From the NCBI GenBank assembly GCA_015067435.1, contig SVMM01000017.1, forward strand, positions 1-64,000: a stretch of 64,000 bases of DNA, written 5' to 3'. This document shows positions 52,011-58,998 of the stretch, piece by piece. The position numbers and the translations under genes were made by a program. Each line of letters opens with the position of its first letter. The stretch's first letter is position 1. The DNA is from Oscillospiraceae bacterium. GTDB lineage: Bacteria; Bacillota; Clostridia; Oscillospirales; Oscillospiraceae. The notes under the pieces were generated by a model. That model did no database searches and was not told the DNA's origin. It saw only the letters and a list, made by a program, of their open reading frames with translations.

Positions 52011-52060
52011 CTTCACGCCTTTTCTTGGCAAAATTGCCGGCTGTGAAGCCCCCTCCTTTC
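52011..52060 (-). promoter_or_regulatory. Structured leader of the sheath gene
   Basis: On the minus strand a strong Shine-Dalgarno-like GAAAGGAGG (52052-52060) is followed by CTTCAC (52043-52048), a nested hairpin GGCAA-TT-TTGCC (52027-52038) and GTGAAG (52011-52016), which pairs with CTTCAC. The sheath ATG is eight bases further on. Folding would bring the distant ribosome site closer to the ATG, or control access to it. Confidence 0.5.
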
Positions 52061-52112
52061 ATTTTATCGTTTTTTTGTGGTCGCCATTTATCGTGATTTT
52101 TTGGCTACAGAT

Positions 52113-52502
52113 TCATAGGCCGGACAGCCTGCCCCAAAAGTGCGCCATCACCTGCGCGCTGTAGGCAAGCGTCTCCGACAGCCGCTCCTCCGCGCCGAAC
52201 ACGTCGTCCAGCTCAGCGCGGCAGCGGTAAACGAGGCCGCCGTCCTCAGCCGGGAACATCGCGCCCCGCACCAGACGGCTGTTGATCTCTCCGCACAGCC
52301 GCAGCGCCTTCGCCGCGTCGGCGGGGTGGAACGGATACCGCGCGTAGACCAGCAGGGCGCCGGGCGCTGCGCGGCAGGCGGTCTCCCAAAGCATCGCGCC
52401 GTGCTGCAGCCGGAAGCGGAGCCATCCGTCCTCCTCCGTCCACGAAGCGCCCTCCCTTTCGAGCAGCGCTTTGACGAGATGCATCACATCTTCTTCTTTC
52501 AT
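52113..52502 (-). CDS. YbjN / type III chaperone-like small protein
   Basis: This 129-residue alpha-beta protein has helix LVKALLEREG, a beta-sheet core and INSRLVRGAMFPAEDGGLVYRC followed by a long helix, the order seen in YbjN and type III secretion chaperone folds. Such proteins bind unfolded segments of partners. I start at ATG 52502; the longer reading is Arg-rich shadow sequence. It directly precedes the sheath gene by 110 bases. A second protein of the same general type ends the cargo operon at 61958. A chaperone role for sheath or cargo is inference. Confidence 0.6.
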   Translation of the reverse strand: MKEEDVMHLVKALLEREGASWTEEDGWLRFRLQHGAMLWETACRAAPGALLVYARYPFHPADAAKALRLCGEINSRLVRGAMFPAEDGGLVYRCRAELDDVFGAEERLSETLAYSAQVMAHFWGRLSGL

Positions 52503-52516
52503 CGAAGCTCTCTCGG

Positions 52517-52894
52517 TCAAATGTTCAGCGGAGCCGTCGCGCCCAGTACGCTGAGGCTGCCGAACGCGGGTGCCTCCGTCAACGCGGGCGCACCGCCGCT
52601 CCATTCGGTCGGCGCGGCGGCGCCCCCATCACGCGCGGCTGGATACATTGCCGTCTCCGGTCCGGTCCGGTGCAGCGCATACATATCCAGCAGCGCGCCG
52701 TTGCCCATGGTATGCGAAAGTGCCAGGATCCCATCCGCGGGAAGCTGGTCCCAGCTCCCGCCCGCGAGGATCGCCTCCAGTGCAAGCGAAGCGGGATTCT
52801 TGATCTCACTGCTCTGCCTGCGGCTTTCCTCCGTCTGGTTCCGGCTCTGTGTTGTTTTCTTTGCCGGGTCCGTCCTGCGCTCCGTCTGGAGCAT
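52517..52894 (-). CDS. Small protein overlapping the upstream coiled-coil gene
   Basis: This 125-residue protein has a charged N-terminus, then a core that reads like real protein (NPASLALEAILAGGSWDQLP, GILALSHTMGNGALLDMYAL) and a Gly/Ala/Pro-rich end. The only good start, ATG 52894 with AAGGAGG upstream, lies 89 bases inside the preceding gene. A gene this size in the gap is otherwise needed to explain the open 300 bases. The family is not recognised. A later start or frameshift-fed translation from the upstream gene is possible. Confidence 0.55.
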   Translation of the reverse strand: MLQTERRTDPAKKTTQSRNQTEESRRQSSEIKNPASLALEAILAGGSWDQLPADGILALSHTMGNGALLDMYALHRTGPETAMYPAARDGGAAAPTEWSGGAPALTEAPAFGSLSVLGATAPLNI

Positions 52895-53921
52895 TGTTCT
52901 CCGAACCTCCTTCGGCCTCCGGCACGTCGTCGGGCGCGTCTATGGGCATTTCCGCAAGCATATCCTCCCCGAACGCGCTTTGGGTGATCTCATCCAGCGT
53001 GTCGGGCGCCTCCAGCTCCGCGAGCGTCTCCGTGGCGCGGTCCGAGATAAAGCGCAGCTTGTTGATGAACTCGTTTTTCATCTGCGCCTTTTTTGCCTTC
53101 AGTGCCTGCGCCTGTACGAGCGCGTTTTGCAGGATCGGCTTCTCCCGCGCGTCGGTGCAGGCCGAGAGCTTTTGGCGGTATTCCGCCTCCAGCTCGTTCT
53201 CGCGGCTGACGTCCAGAAACGGGTACATCCTGCGCATCGTCTCGCTGTCTCCCGCGCCGCTCAGCTCGCCCGTGCCCTGCGCCATCTCAGTCATGGAGTC
53301 CACCACGCGCCGCGCGTCGCGGAGCGTGTCCACCACGACGCCGAGCGCACTCTTGGCGAAGCCCCTGTTGAACACCATCTGGTCCGGTGAGTGCCCTGGA
53401 ATGTTGCGCACCTGGCTGCCGGTTCCGAAAACGCTTTTCTGCTGGATGCGCTTCGGCCCGCCCTCTCCCGCCGATCTCTTGAGGCAGGAAACCAGCATCA
53501 TCTTTCCCGTGCCGTTGAGCACGGAGCCGAACATCGTCCCGCGCTGGAACGCGGTTTCGGAGAATCTGGTCATCGTCGAGGGCGTGTTCCCCGTCCAGAG
53601 CTTCTGCTCTCCGCCCGCCGATCCGGCGGTCACCCGGCTGCGCAGCCCCGTGTCGTCCCGCAAGCCCAGCGACTCGCGGATGCCCGGACGCTCCGCCTCG
53701 CGCTCCCGCTCCCGCGTCTCCTCCTCGGCGGCAACCGCGTCGCGCGCGTGCTTCTGCCCGATCCGGTCGAAGGTCTGCTGAAAGTTTTCGGTCACATGAT
53801 AGAGCGGATCGCGGTGCCGGAGCTTTTCCGAGCCCGCCGCCCATGCGAGCTCCTCCTCCGTCGACCGTTTGGTCAGCGGCACGGGCTCCGCGGTCTTCCT
53901 TCTGCTCTTCCTGATCTGCAT
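52806..53921 (-). CDS. Coiled-coil-rich protein at the head of the CIS run
   Basis: This 371-residue protein has a basic N-terminus (MQIRKSRRKTAEPVPLTKRS), a charged helical segment (EEETREREREAERPGIRESL), a middle with predicted helices and an acidic, disordered tail (about 320-371, rich in D, E, P, G and N). No membrane segment or signal peptide. The upstream pseudo-receiver gene ends one base before this start, and no clear ribosome site is present, so translation is probably coupled. Family not recognised. Early position in the run suggests a regulator or assembly factor. Confidence 0.65.
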   Translation of the reverse strand: MQIRKSRRKTAEPVPLTKRSTEEELAWAAGSEKLRHRDPLYHVTENFQQTFDRIGQKHARDAVAAEEETREREREAERPGIRESLGLRDDTGLRSRVTAGSAGGEQKLWTGNTPSTMTRFSETAFQRGTMFGSVLNGTGKMMLVSCLKRSAGEGGPKRIQQKSVFGTGSQVRNIPGHSPDQMVFNRGFAKSALGVVVDTLRDARRVVDSMTEMAQGTGELSGAGDSETMRRMYPFLDVSRENELEAEYRQKLSACTDAREKPILQNALVQAQALKAKKAQMKNEFINKLRFISDRATETLAELEAPDTLDEITQSAFGEDMLAEMPIDAPDDVPEAEGGSENNAPDGAQDGPGKENNTEPEPDGGKPQAEQ

Positions 53922-53922
53922 A

Positions 53923-54285
53923 TCAATCGTTAAACAGCCGATCCATCGCCACGCGGAAGCGTCCGTCCTCCACTGGCCTGACGAGATAATCGGTCAGGTG
54001 GATGCGCAGCGCGCGAATGGCATAGCGGTCGGTATCGTCCACCAGGATCACACGGCAGCCGTTGTCCGCCTCGCGCACCCGGCGGGCGCACAAGAAACCC
54101 TTCGTATCCCCGTATCCCACGACAGCCCCGTGAAAGCGCCCCGGCTCGAACTCGCGCCAGAGCTCCTCCTCGGACAGGAAGGGCTTTACCTCGGCGTCCC
54201 TGCGCAGCTCCGCGGCATACGTTTTCATTCTCAGGCAAAGCCGATGCGTCTCTTCCGCATCGACGCCGCACACCGCTACCCGCAT
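53923..54285 (-). CDS. Degenerate response-regulator receiver protein
   Basis: This 120-residue protein has the CheY-like layout (MRVAVCGVDAEETHRLCLRM; DNGCRVILVDDTDRYAIRAL; IHLTDYLVRPVEDGRFRVAM) but no output domain. The phospho-accepting Asp strand reads HGAVVGYGD, and the conserved Lys of the DYLxKP motif is Arg. It therefore should not be phosphorylated. ATG 54285 has GAGGGGAG upstream. It is the first gene of the 41-kb run and probably a protein-protein switch rather than a classical regulator. The receiver fold resembles those of the LytTR regulators at 62481 and 63191. Confidence 0.7.
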   Translation of the reverse strand: MRVAVCGVDAEETHRLCLRMKTYAAELRRDAEVKPFLSEEELWREFEPGRFHGAVVGYGDTKGFLCARRVREADNGCRVILVDDTDRYAIRALRIHLTDYLVRPVEDGRFRVAMDRLFND

Positions 54286-54349
54286 CTCAGCTCCCCTCAA
54301 CATAGCCGTCCCGCGCCGTGTCGGGAATCCTTCGTTTCTTACGGTGGGC

Positions 54350-54355
54350 ATTATA
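54350..54355 (-). promoter_or_regulatory. -10 box of the likely promoter for the CIS run
   Basis: TATAAT on the minus strand lies 65 bases upstream of ATG 54285, the first gene of the run. No good -35 is present at 17-18 bases (AACATT, TAACAT), which fits a promoter needing an activator. This is the only strong -10 box I found in the intergenic region heading the run. Confidence 0.5.
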
Positions 54356-54442
54356 CAGCATTTCTTTGGAAAATGTTAGAATCTGTCAAAAATGGTTTCA
54401 AATTGGCACGAACGACGTTACCGCACTTCTGCGCATCGTGCT

Positions 54443-54448
54443 ACAATA
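54443..54448 (+). promoter_or_regulatory. Candidate -10 box of the cargo operon
   Basis: TACAAT lies 58 bases before ATG 54506. The best -35 (TTACCG, 18-base spacer) is poor, so activation may be needed, as on the divergent side. The 220-base region between the two runs otherwise shows AT-rich stretches and no obvious palindrome. Confidence 0.4.
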
Positions 54449-54505
54449 TCTTGGTGTGAAGAACGGCGTTTTTGATGATTTCCGCCAAAGAAAGGACCTG
54501 CTTTC

Positions 54506-55381
54506 ATGGTCAACATCTCATTCTGCCGCCTCGGCAGGAGCATTCCGGAGCCGTTTGCCGGATATGTGATGCCCTATGTCCGCGCGGAGCTTGCCCGGCT
54601 GGACGGCAATACGCCGTGCACCGTTCTGGGCGCCATCTGGAACGGTCTTGCCTGCGCCGCCGCCGTCGCCGTTTGGAACAGTGAGGCGGGCGAGCTCCTC
54701 AGCCTGTTCGTCGATCCCAAGGCGCGCCGCTGCGGCATTGCCGGAAAGCTGGTCGAGCTGCTGGCGGAGGAGGGTGAGCGCCGCGGCGTCCGCGCGCTGC
54801 GCTGTACCTATATCTTAAATAATGATGAGCTCGCCGCCATGGACGCCCTGTTCCTGCACAGGGGCGGTAAGCTGGAAAACAGCAGCCCGATCTGCGGCAT
54901 CCACAGCGACGACTTTGTCGACTCTCCCCTTCTCGGTCCCGCGCTCCGTCCGGGCTGGAAGCGCGGCGACGCCGTCGCGCTGTTCTCCGAGCTGTCGGAC
55001 GCGCAGCGCGCCGAGCTGGAGATCGCGGAGGGGCTTCCGTACTTCCTGCGCCCCTCGGCGGTGGGCGGTAAGCTCGACCCGTCGCTCTCCGCGGCATGGC
55101 TCACGGACGGGAAGCCCGTCGCGTTCGTGCTCGGCTTCCAGAGCGGCGACCGGATGTTCTGCCAGAGCTCCGTCTGGCGCGGGCCGGACGCCCCGCATGG
55201 CAGCTTCCGCGCACTCATCGGCACACAGGTCAACCAATGCTGGTATCGCAGCGGCGGGAGCTTCGTTTTCTTCATCTCCCCCATCAACTCCCGCTCCGCC
55301 GCCATGGCGGAGTGGTTCACCGGCGGCAATTATGACCCCTACGGACAGCGCGAGGCGCTGCTCCCGCTCGGGGAAAAATGA
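54506..55381 (+). CDS. GNAT-family acetyltransferase heading the cargo operon
   Basis: This 291-residue protein has a GNAT domain at about 1-115 (LLSLFVDPKARRCGIAGKLVE holds the acetyl-CoA loop, with RRCGIAGKL as the RxxGxA-type motif) and a second alpha-beta domain at about 125-290 that may be a diverged GNAT repeat (AAWLTDGKPVAFVLGFQSGD). AAAGGACC precedes ATG 54506. It is 36 bases upstream of the first DUF4157 gene, so it is made with the cargo proteins. Acetylation of cargo or of CIS proteins is an inference. The GNAT protein at 16607 is unrelated in its C-terminus. Confidence 0.78.
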   Translation: MVNISFCRLGRSIPEPFAGYVMPYVRAELARLDGNTPCTVLGAIWNGLACAAAVAVWNSEAGELLSLFVDPKARRCGIAGKLVELLAEEGERRGVRALRCTYILNNDELAAMDALFLHRGGKLENSSPICGIHSDDFVDSPLLGPALRPGWKRGDAVALFSELSDAQRAELEIAEGLPYFLRPSAVGGKLDPSLSAAWLTDGKPVAFVLGFQSGDRMFCQSSVWRGPDAPHGSFRALIGTQVNQCWYRSGGSFVFFISPINSRSAAMAEWFTGGNYDPYGQREALLPLGEK

Positions 55382-55417
55382 CGCACGCCTCGCTCGGGCA
55401 GACAGGATGTGATACGC

Positions 55418-57268
55418 ATGAGCTACACCTATGCAAGCCGCAAGCGCGGCAATGACGCCGCGCCGAAAAAGGCCGCCGCGCCCCAGCCGTCGATGGACGC
55501 GCTGCGCGCCGGCACGGCAAAGCCCACACAGGAGCAGATGGGCCACCGGGTCGATCTGCCCGACGCCATGCGCGCCAAAATGGAAAACGCCTTCGGCGCC
55601 GACCTCTCCGCCGTCAAGCTCTATGAGAGCGAGGCGGTCGCCGACGCGGGCGCGAAGGCGATCTCGCAGGGCAGCAGCATCGCGTTTGCGCCGGGGATGC
55701 TGGACTTCACCAGCTTCGGCGGGCAGGCGCTGCTGGGCCATGAGCTTTCCCACGTCGTCTCGCAGGCGCGCGGAGAAGTCACGGGCGGCGGCTTCCTGAA
55801 CGATCACGCGCTCGAAGCGCGCGCCGACCGCGAGGGCGCGATGGCGGCCAGAGGCGAGCAGGTCGCCATGCCGTCGGCGGCGATGTCCCCCGTCACGGCG
55901 GAGGCCGCCGCGGGCCCGATGCAGGCGAAGGACAAGGACAAGAGTAAAGAACAGAAGGGCGCAGGCACGCCGGATCAGGGAGAGCTTGCCCGACAGGCCG
56001 CGGCGGTCGCCCAGCAGCGTCAGGCGAAGAAGAGCGCCGTCTCCGAACCGGACGAAATCGACAGGATCGCCAAGACCGCGGAGGAATTTGACAGCGACCT
56101 TGCGCCCGCGCAGCAGCAACAGCAGCATACGGTGAATACCGGCGACTTTAATTTTGGCAAGTTCGCCTACAGGGGCGACAAGGATCTCGCGCAGTTTAAG
56201 GAGCTTCTGGACGCCTACAACACCGGCGGCGGCACTCCGGAGCAGGAGATCGCGCTCATGCAGGCCGCCTCCTCTTACATTGGCAAGCACAGCACCGGCA
56301 AGAAGGCCAAGCACAAGGGCCGTACCGACATGATGGAGGATGTGCTCTACCAGCTCACCATGAAGGGCGGAACCAAGGATGCCGCCGACGCCAACATCGA
56401 CCGCATGAAAAAGGAGAGCACGACCGACACATGGTACGAGGGCGATAAGGCGAAAGAGATGGTTGACAGCGGGCGGAGCACGCTCGATTCGATCCGCGGT
56501 CTGTATTCGGATGACAAGAAATACAGCAAATCCATGCAGATGATCGCCGCCGACGTGATGAGCAGACAGGGGCAAACCTCCTATAACGCCACCACCGTGT
56601 CCGGAGCAAAGCGCAAATTCTTCAAGGACGGTCCCGGCTACATGGTCAACGGGCGTGTGACAATGGGCGAAAACGATTCCCTCGGAACCAATCTTCATGA
56701 GTTTACCCATGTGGCCAACGGCGAGATCTTTGACAACTCGGACGTTCTGTTTGCGTTTTCGCCGGATGCGAAGGCGGAGGACGTCACGGGTGAGATGAGA
56801 AAGCGCGGTCAAACCATGAAGGAACTGCTGGCTCTTTCCGGGCAGGACAATCAGACCGGCCTCGATCTGGGCGGAAAAAATGTAAGCTCATTCACCGATG
56901 ACCGCGCAGCCTACGCCACAAACTGGAAGACAAGCCAGCAGTATATTCCAAACTATGTACAACGAGCAGAGAAGCAGGGCGCGGAGGATCCGAACAACCC
57001 CGCCCTTCAGAGCTTCGTCGCCTCCGAAAAGGGCAAGCTGGGACGCGCCAAAAAGATTTTTGACGACGAAAAAGCAGTCGCGGCTGCGGATCCGGACTCG
57101 AAGGAAGGCTCCGACTCCATGGTGGAATACGATTCCGTCATCAATCAGATGCTGGCCCAGTACGAGAACGCCGGCGGCAGCAAGGATTCTCAGTATTACC
57201 GCAAGCTGAAATCCGCAGCGCTCGACGCCCATGTGCGCCGCCGCACCGCAGCATTGAAAAAGCAGTAA
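55418..57268 (+). CDS. DUF4157 cargo protein 1 with a second HExxH metallopeptidase-like domain
   Basis: This 616-residue protein has an N-terminal DUF4157 module (about 40-150) containing HELSH (108-112), the zinc-protease-like HExxH motif of that family. A low-complexity linker (about 165-240) follows, then a unique C-terminal region with a second HExxH, HEFTH at 427-431, in SLGTNLHEFTHVANGEIF. DUF4157 proteins are often encoded with eCIS and include predicted cargo, so this looks like a putative secreted metallopeptidase. ATG 55418 gives an N-terminus (MSYTYASRKRG) matching cargo protein 3. Bases 55439-55794 are identical to part of the next gene. There is no signal peptide, as expected for a CIS payload. 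Confidence 0.82.
   Translation: MSYTYASRKRGNDAAPKKAAAPQPSMDALRAGTAKPTQEQMGHRVDLPDAMRAKMENAFGADLSAVKLYESEAVADAGAKAISQGSSIAFAPGMLDFTSFGGQALLGHELSHVVSQARGEVTGGGFLNDHALEARADREGAMAARGEQVAMPSAAMSPVTAEAAAGPMQAKDKDKSKEQKGAGTPDQGELARQAAAVAQQRQAKKSAVSEPDEIDRIAKTAEEFDSDLAPAQQQQQHTVNTGDFNFGKFAYRGDKDLAQFKELLDAYNTGGGTPEQEIALMQAASSYIGKHSTGKKAKHKGRTDMMEDVLYQLTMKGGTKDAADANIDRMKKESTTDTWYEGDKAKEMVDSGRSTLDSIRGLYSDDKKYSKSMQMIAADVMSRQGQTSYNATTVSGAKRKFFKDGPGYMVNGRVTMGENDSLGTNLHEFTHVANGEIFDNSDVLFAFSPDAKAEDVTGEMRKRGQTMKELLALSGQDNQTGLDLGGKNVSSFTDDRAAYATNWKTSQQYIPNYVQRAEKQGAEDPNNPALQSFVASEKGKLGRAKKIFDDEKAVAAADPDSKEGSDSMVEYDSVINQMLAQYENAGGSKDSQYYRKLKSAALDAHVRRRTAALKKQ
55439..55794 (+). repeat. 356-base identical block, copy 1
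   Basis: Identical base for base to 57357-57712 in the next gene. It encodes the end of the leader and most of the DUF4157 module. High similarity continues to about 55939. The identity at third codon positions points to recent duplication or gene conversion. Confidence 0.92.
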
Positions 57269-57335
57269 TTCGGCAGTCGCGCACCGCGCGGGCGCCGGAG
57301 TGATTTGGTGATTTCGGGTACAGGGAGGTATTTCT

Positions 57336-58937
57336 ATGGGCAGCGAATACATGCATCGCAAGCGCGGCAATGACGCCGCGCCGAAAAAGGCCGCCGCGCC
57401 CCAGCCGTCGATGGACGCGCTGCGCGCCGGCACGGCAAAGCCCACACAGGAGCAGATGGGCCACCGGGTCGATCTGCCCGACGCCATGCGCGCCAAAATG
57501 GAAAACGCCTTCGGCGCCGACCTCTCCGCCGTCAAGCTCTATGAGAGCGAGGCGGTCGCCGACGCGGGCGCGAAGGCGATCTCGCAGGGCAGCAGCATCG
57601 CGTTTGCGCCGGGGATGCTGGACTTCACCAGCTTCGGCGGGCAGGCGCTGCTGGGCCATGAGCTTTCCCACGTCGTCTCGCAGGCGCGCGGAGAAGTCAC
57701 GGGCGGCGGCTTTCTGAACGACCACGCGCTCGAAGCGCGCGCCGACCGCGAGGGCGCGATGGCCGCGAGAGGCGAGCAGGTCGCCATGCCGACGGCGGCG
57801 ATGTCGACCGTGACGGCGGATGCCGCCGCGGGCCCGATGCAGGCGAAGGACAAGGATAAGGGGCAAAAATCAAAGCTCGGCAGCAGGGCCGAGCTGGACG
57901 CGATCTCCCCGGCAACCACCGTCGCCGCCATGGACGCGGCCTATGAGGGTGCCGGCGGAAGCAAGACCTCCACCTCAAGTACAGCTTATTCCGCCGCAAT
58001 GCAGGCCAGCGGCTTACGGACAAACACTACCGACTTAGCGAAGGCCCTCAAAACCTACGAGGGCGGCGCTTTTGAGGACGTTGCCGCCAAGACCACCGCA
58101 GCGATGGCCGGGCAGAATGAGCGATGGGCAAATATCCATAACACCAAAAGCAGCAACGCGGATACGGGCGCGTTCGGCGGAATGAACTTTGCCTACAGCC
58201 CGGAGATCTCCGCCGCGGCAGGCGAGCTGATGAGTCAGGTCTTTATGCCGGCCGCGGGAAGCAAGGACGTTCAGGATTACGTCAGGGCGCAGCACGACCA
58301 GATCAAGGACGCGAAGGTATTCCAGAACAGTGAAAACGGGACCGCGATGGACGCAGTCATGGGCAACCTTTTCAACCGGCAGTTTGGTCTCGGCGCGTTC
58401 GGCCAGGCGAAGATCGACGCCGGAGGTTCGTTCAGCGACGCCGGGAGAGGTGTTTCGGACGTCAACTCCTTTATCACCCGTCTTCCCAACCTGGTGCGCG
58501 ACGCGGATACCGGCGCGCTGCGCGATGATCAGATCCCGGAGCATATGAGGCCCGTTTTCGAGCAGTACAGGCAGATGCGCACAATGCTCTCGCCGTCCGC
58601 CCCGGCCGCGCCCGCGCAGCAGCAGGGCGGCCCCGCCCCGGCTTCCGCGCCGGGCAGGAAGACCTCCGACGAGACCTTCGGCTACCGCACCGCGCAGGTG
58701 CCTGCCGACTGGGATCCCACCACCGCCACGGACGACCAGAACCTCTCCGCGGTCTATCAGCACATCCTGCACCCGAGTCCGACCGACACGCCGGAGGACA
58801 TCAGCGCGCGCAAGCGCTTCTTCGCGGAGCAGCGCGCGGCGCAGATGGACGCCGAGTGGCGCCGTACGCAGCAGCCGGCCGCCCAGCCGGAAAAGAAGCC
58901 CGGATTCTTCAAAAGGATGTTCGGCCGCAAGAAGTGA
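57336..58937 (+). CDS. DUF4157 cargo protein 2
   Basis: This 533-residue protein has a different first few residues (MGSEYMHRKRG), then the same DUF4157 module as its upstream neighbour (HELSH near residue 108). From about residue 170 onward it is unrelated to its neighbours. The unique part has a helical region (YSAAMQASGLRTNTTDLAKAL), GGMNFAYSPEISAAAGELMS and a Pro/Gln/Ala-rich linker, with a basic C-terminus (KKPGFFKRMFGRKK). I do not recognise a toxin domain. GGGAGG lies seven bases before ATG 57336. It is 67 bases after cargo protein 1 and is followed 61 bases later by cargo protein 3. Confidence 0.8.
   Translation: MGSEYMHRKRGNDAAPKKAAAPQPSMDALRAGTAKPTQEQMGHRVDLPDAMRAKMENAFGADLSAVKLYESEAVADAGAKAISQGSSIAFAPGMLDFTSFGGQALLGHELSHVVSQARGEVTGGGFLNDHALEARADREGAMAARGEQVAMPTAAMSTVTADAAAGPMQAKDKDKGQKSKLGSRAELDAISPATTVAAMDAAYEGAGGSKTSTSSTAYSAAMQASGLRTNTTDLAKALKTYEGGAFEDVAAKTTAAMAGQNERWANIHNTKSSNADTGAFGGMNFAYSPEISAAAGELMSQVFMPAAGSKDVQDYVRAQHDQIKDAKVFQNSENGTAMDAVMGNLFNRQFGLGAFGQAKIDAGGSFSDAGRGVSDVNSFITRLPNLVRDADTGALRDDQIPEHMRPVFEQYRQMRTMLSPSAPAAPAQQQGGPAPASAPGRKTSDETFGYRTAQVPADWDPTTATDDQNLSAVYQHILHPSPTDTPEDISARKRFFAEQRAAQMDAEWRRTQQPAAQPEKKPGFFKRMFGRKK
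57357..57712 (+). repeat. 356-base identical block, copy 2
   Basis: Second copy of the block at 55439-55794. Beyond 57712 scattered differences begin, and similarity stops near 57857, where the two proteins part. Confidence 0.92.
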
Positions 58938-58998
58938 ATAACACCCACGCAGGCAAGGCAAAAGAACCCCATGCTTTGACTCTATGGGAGGTCATTTT

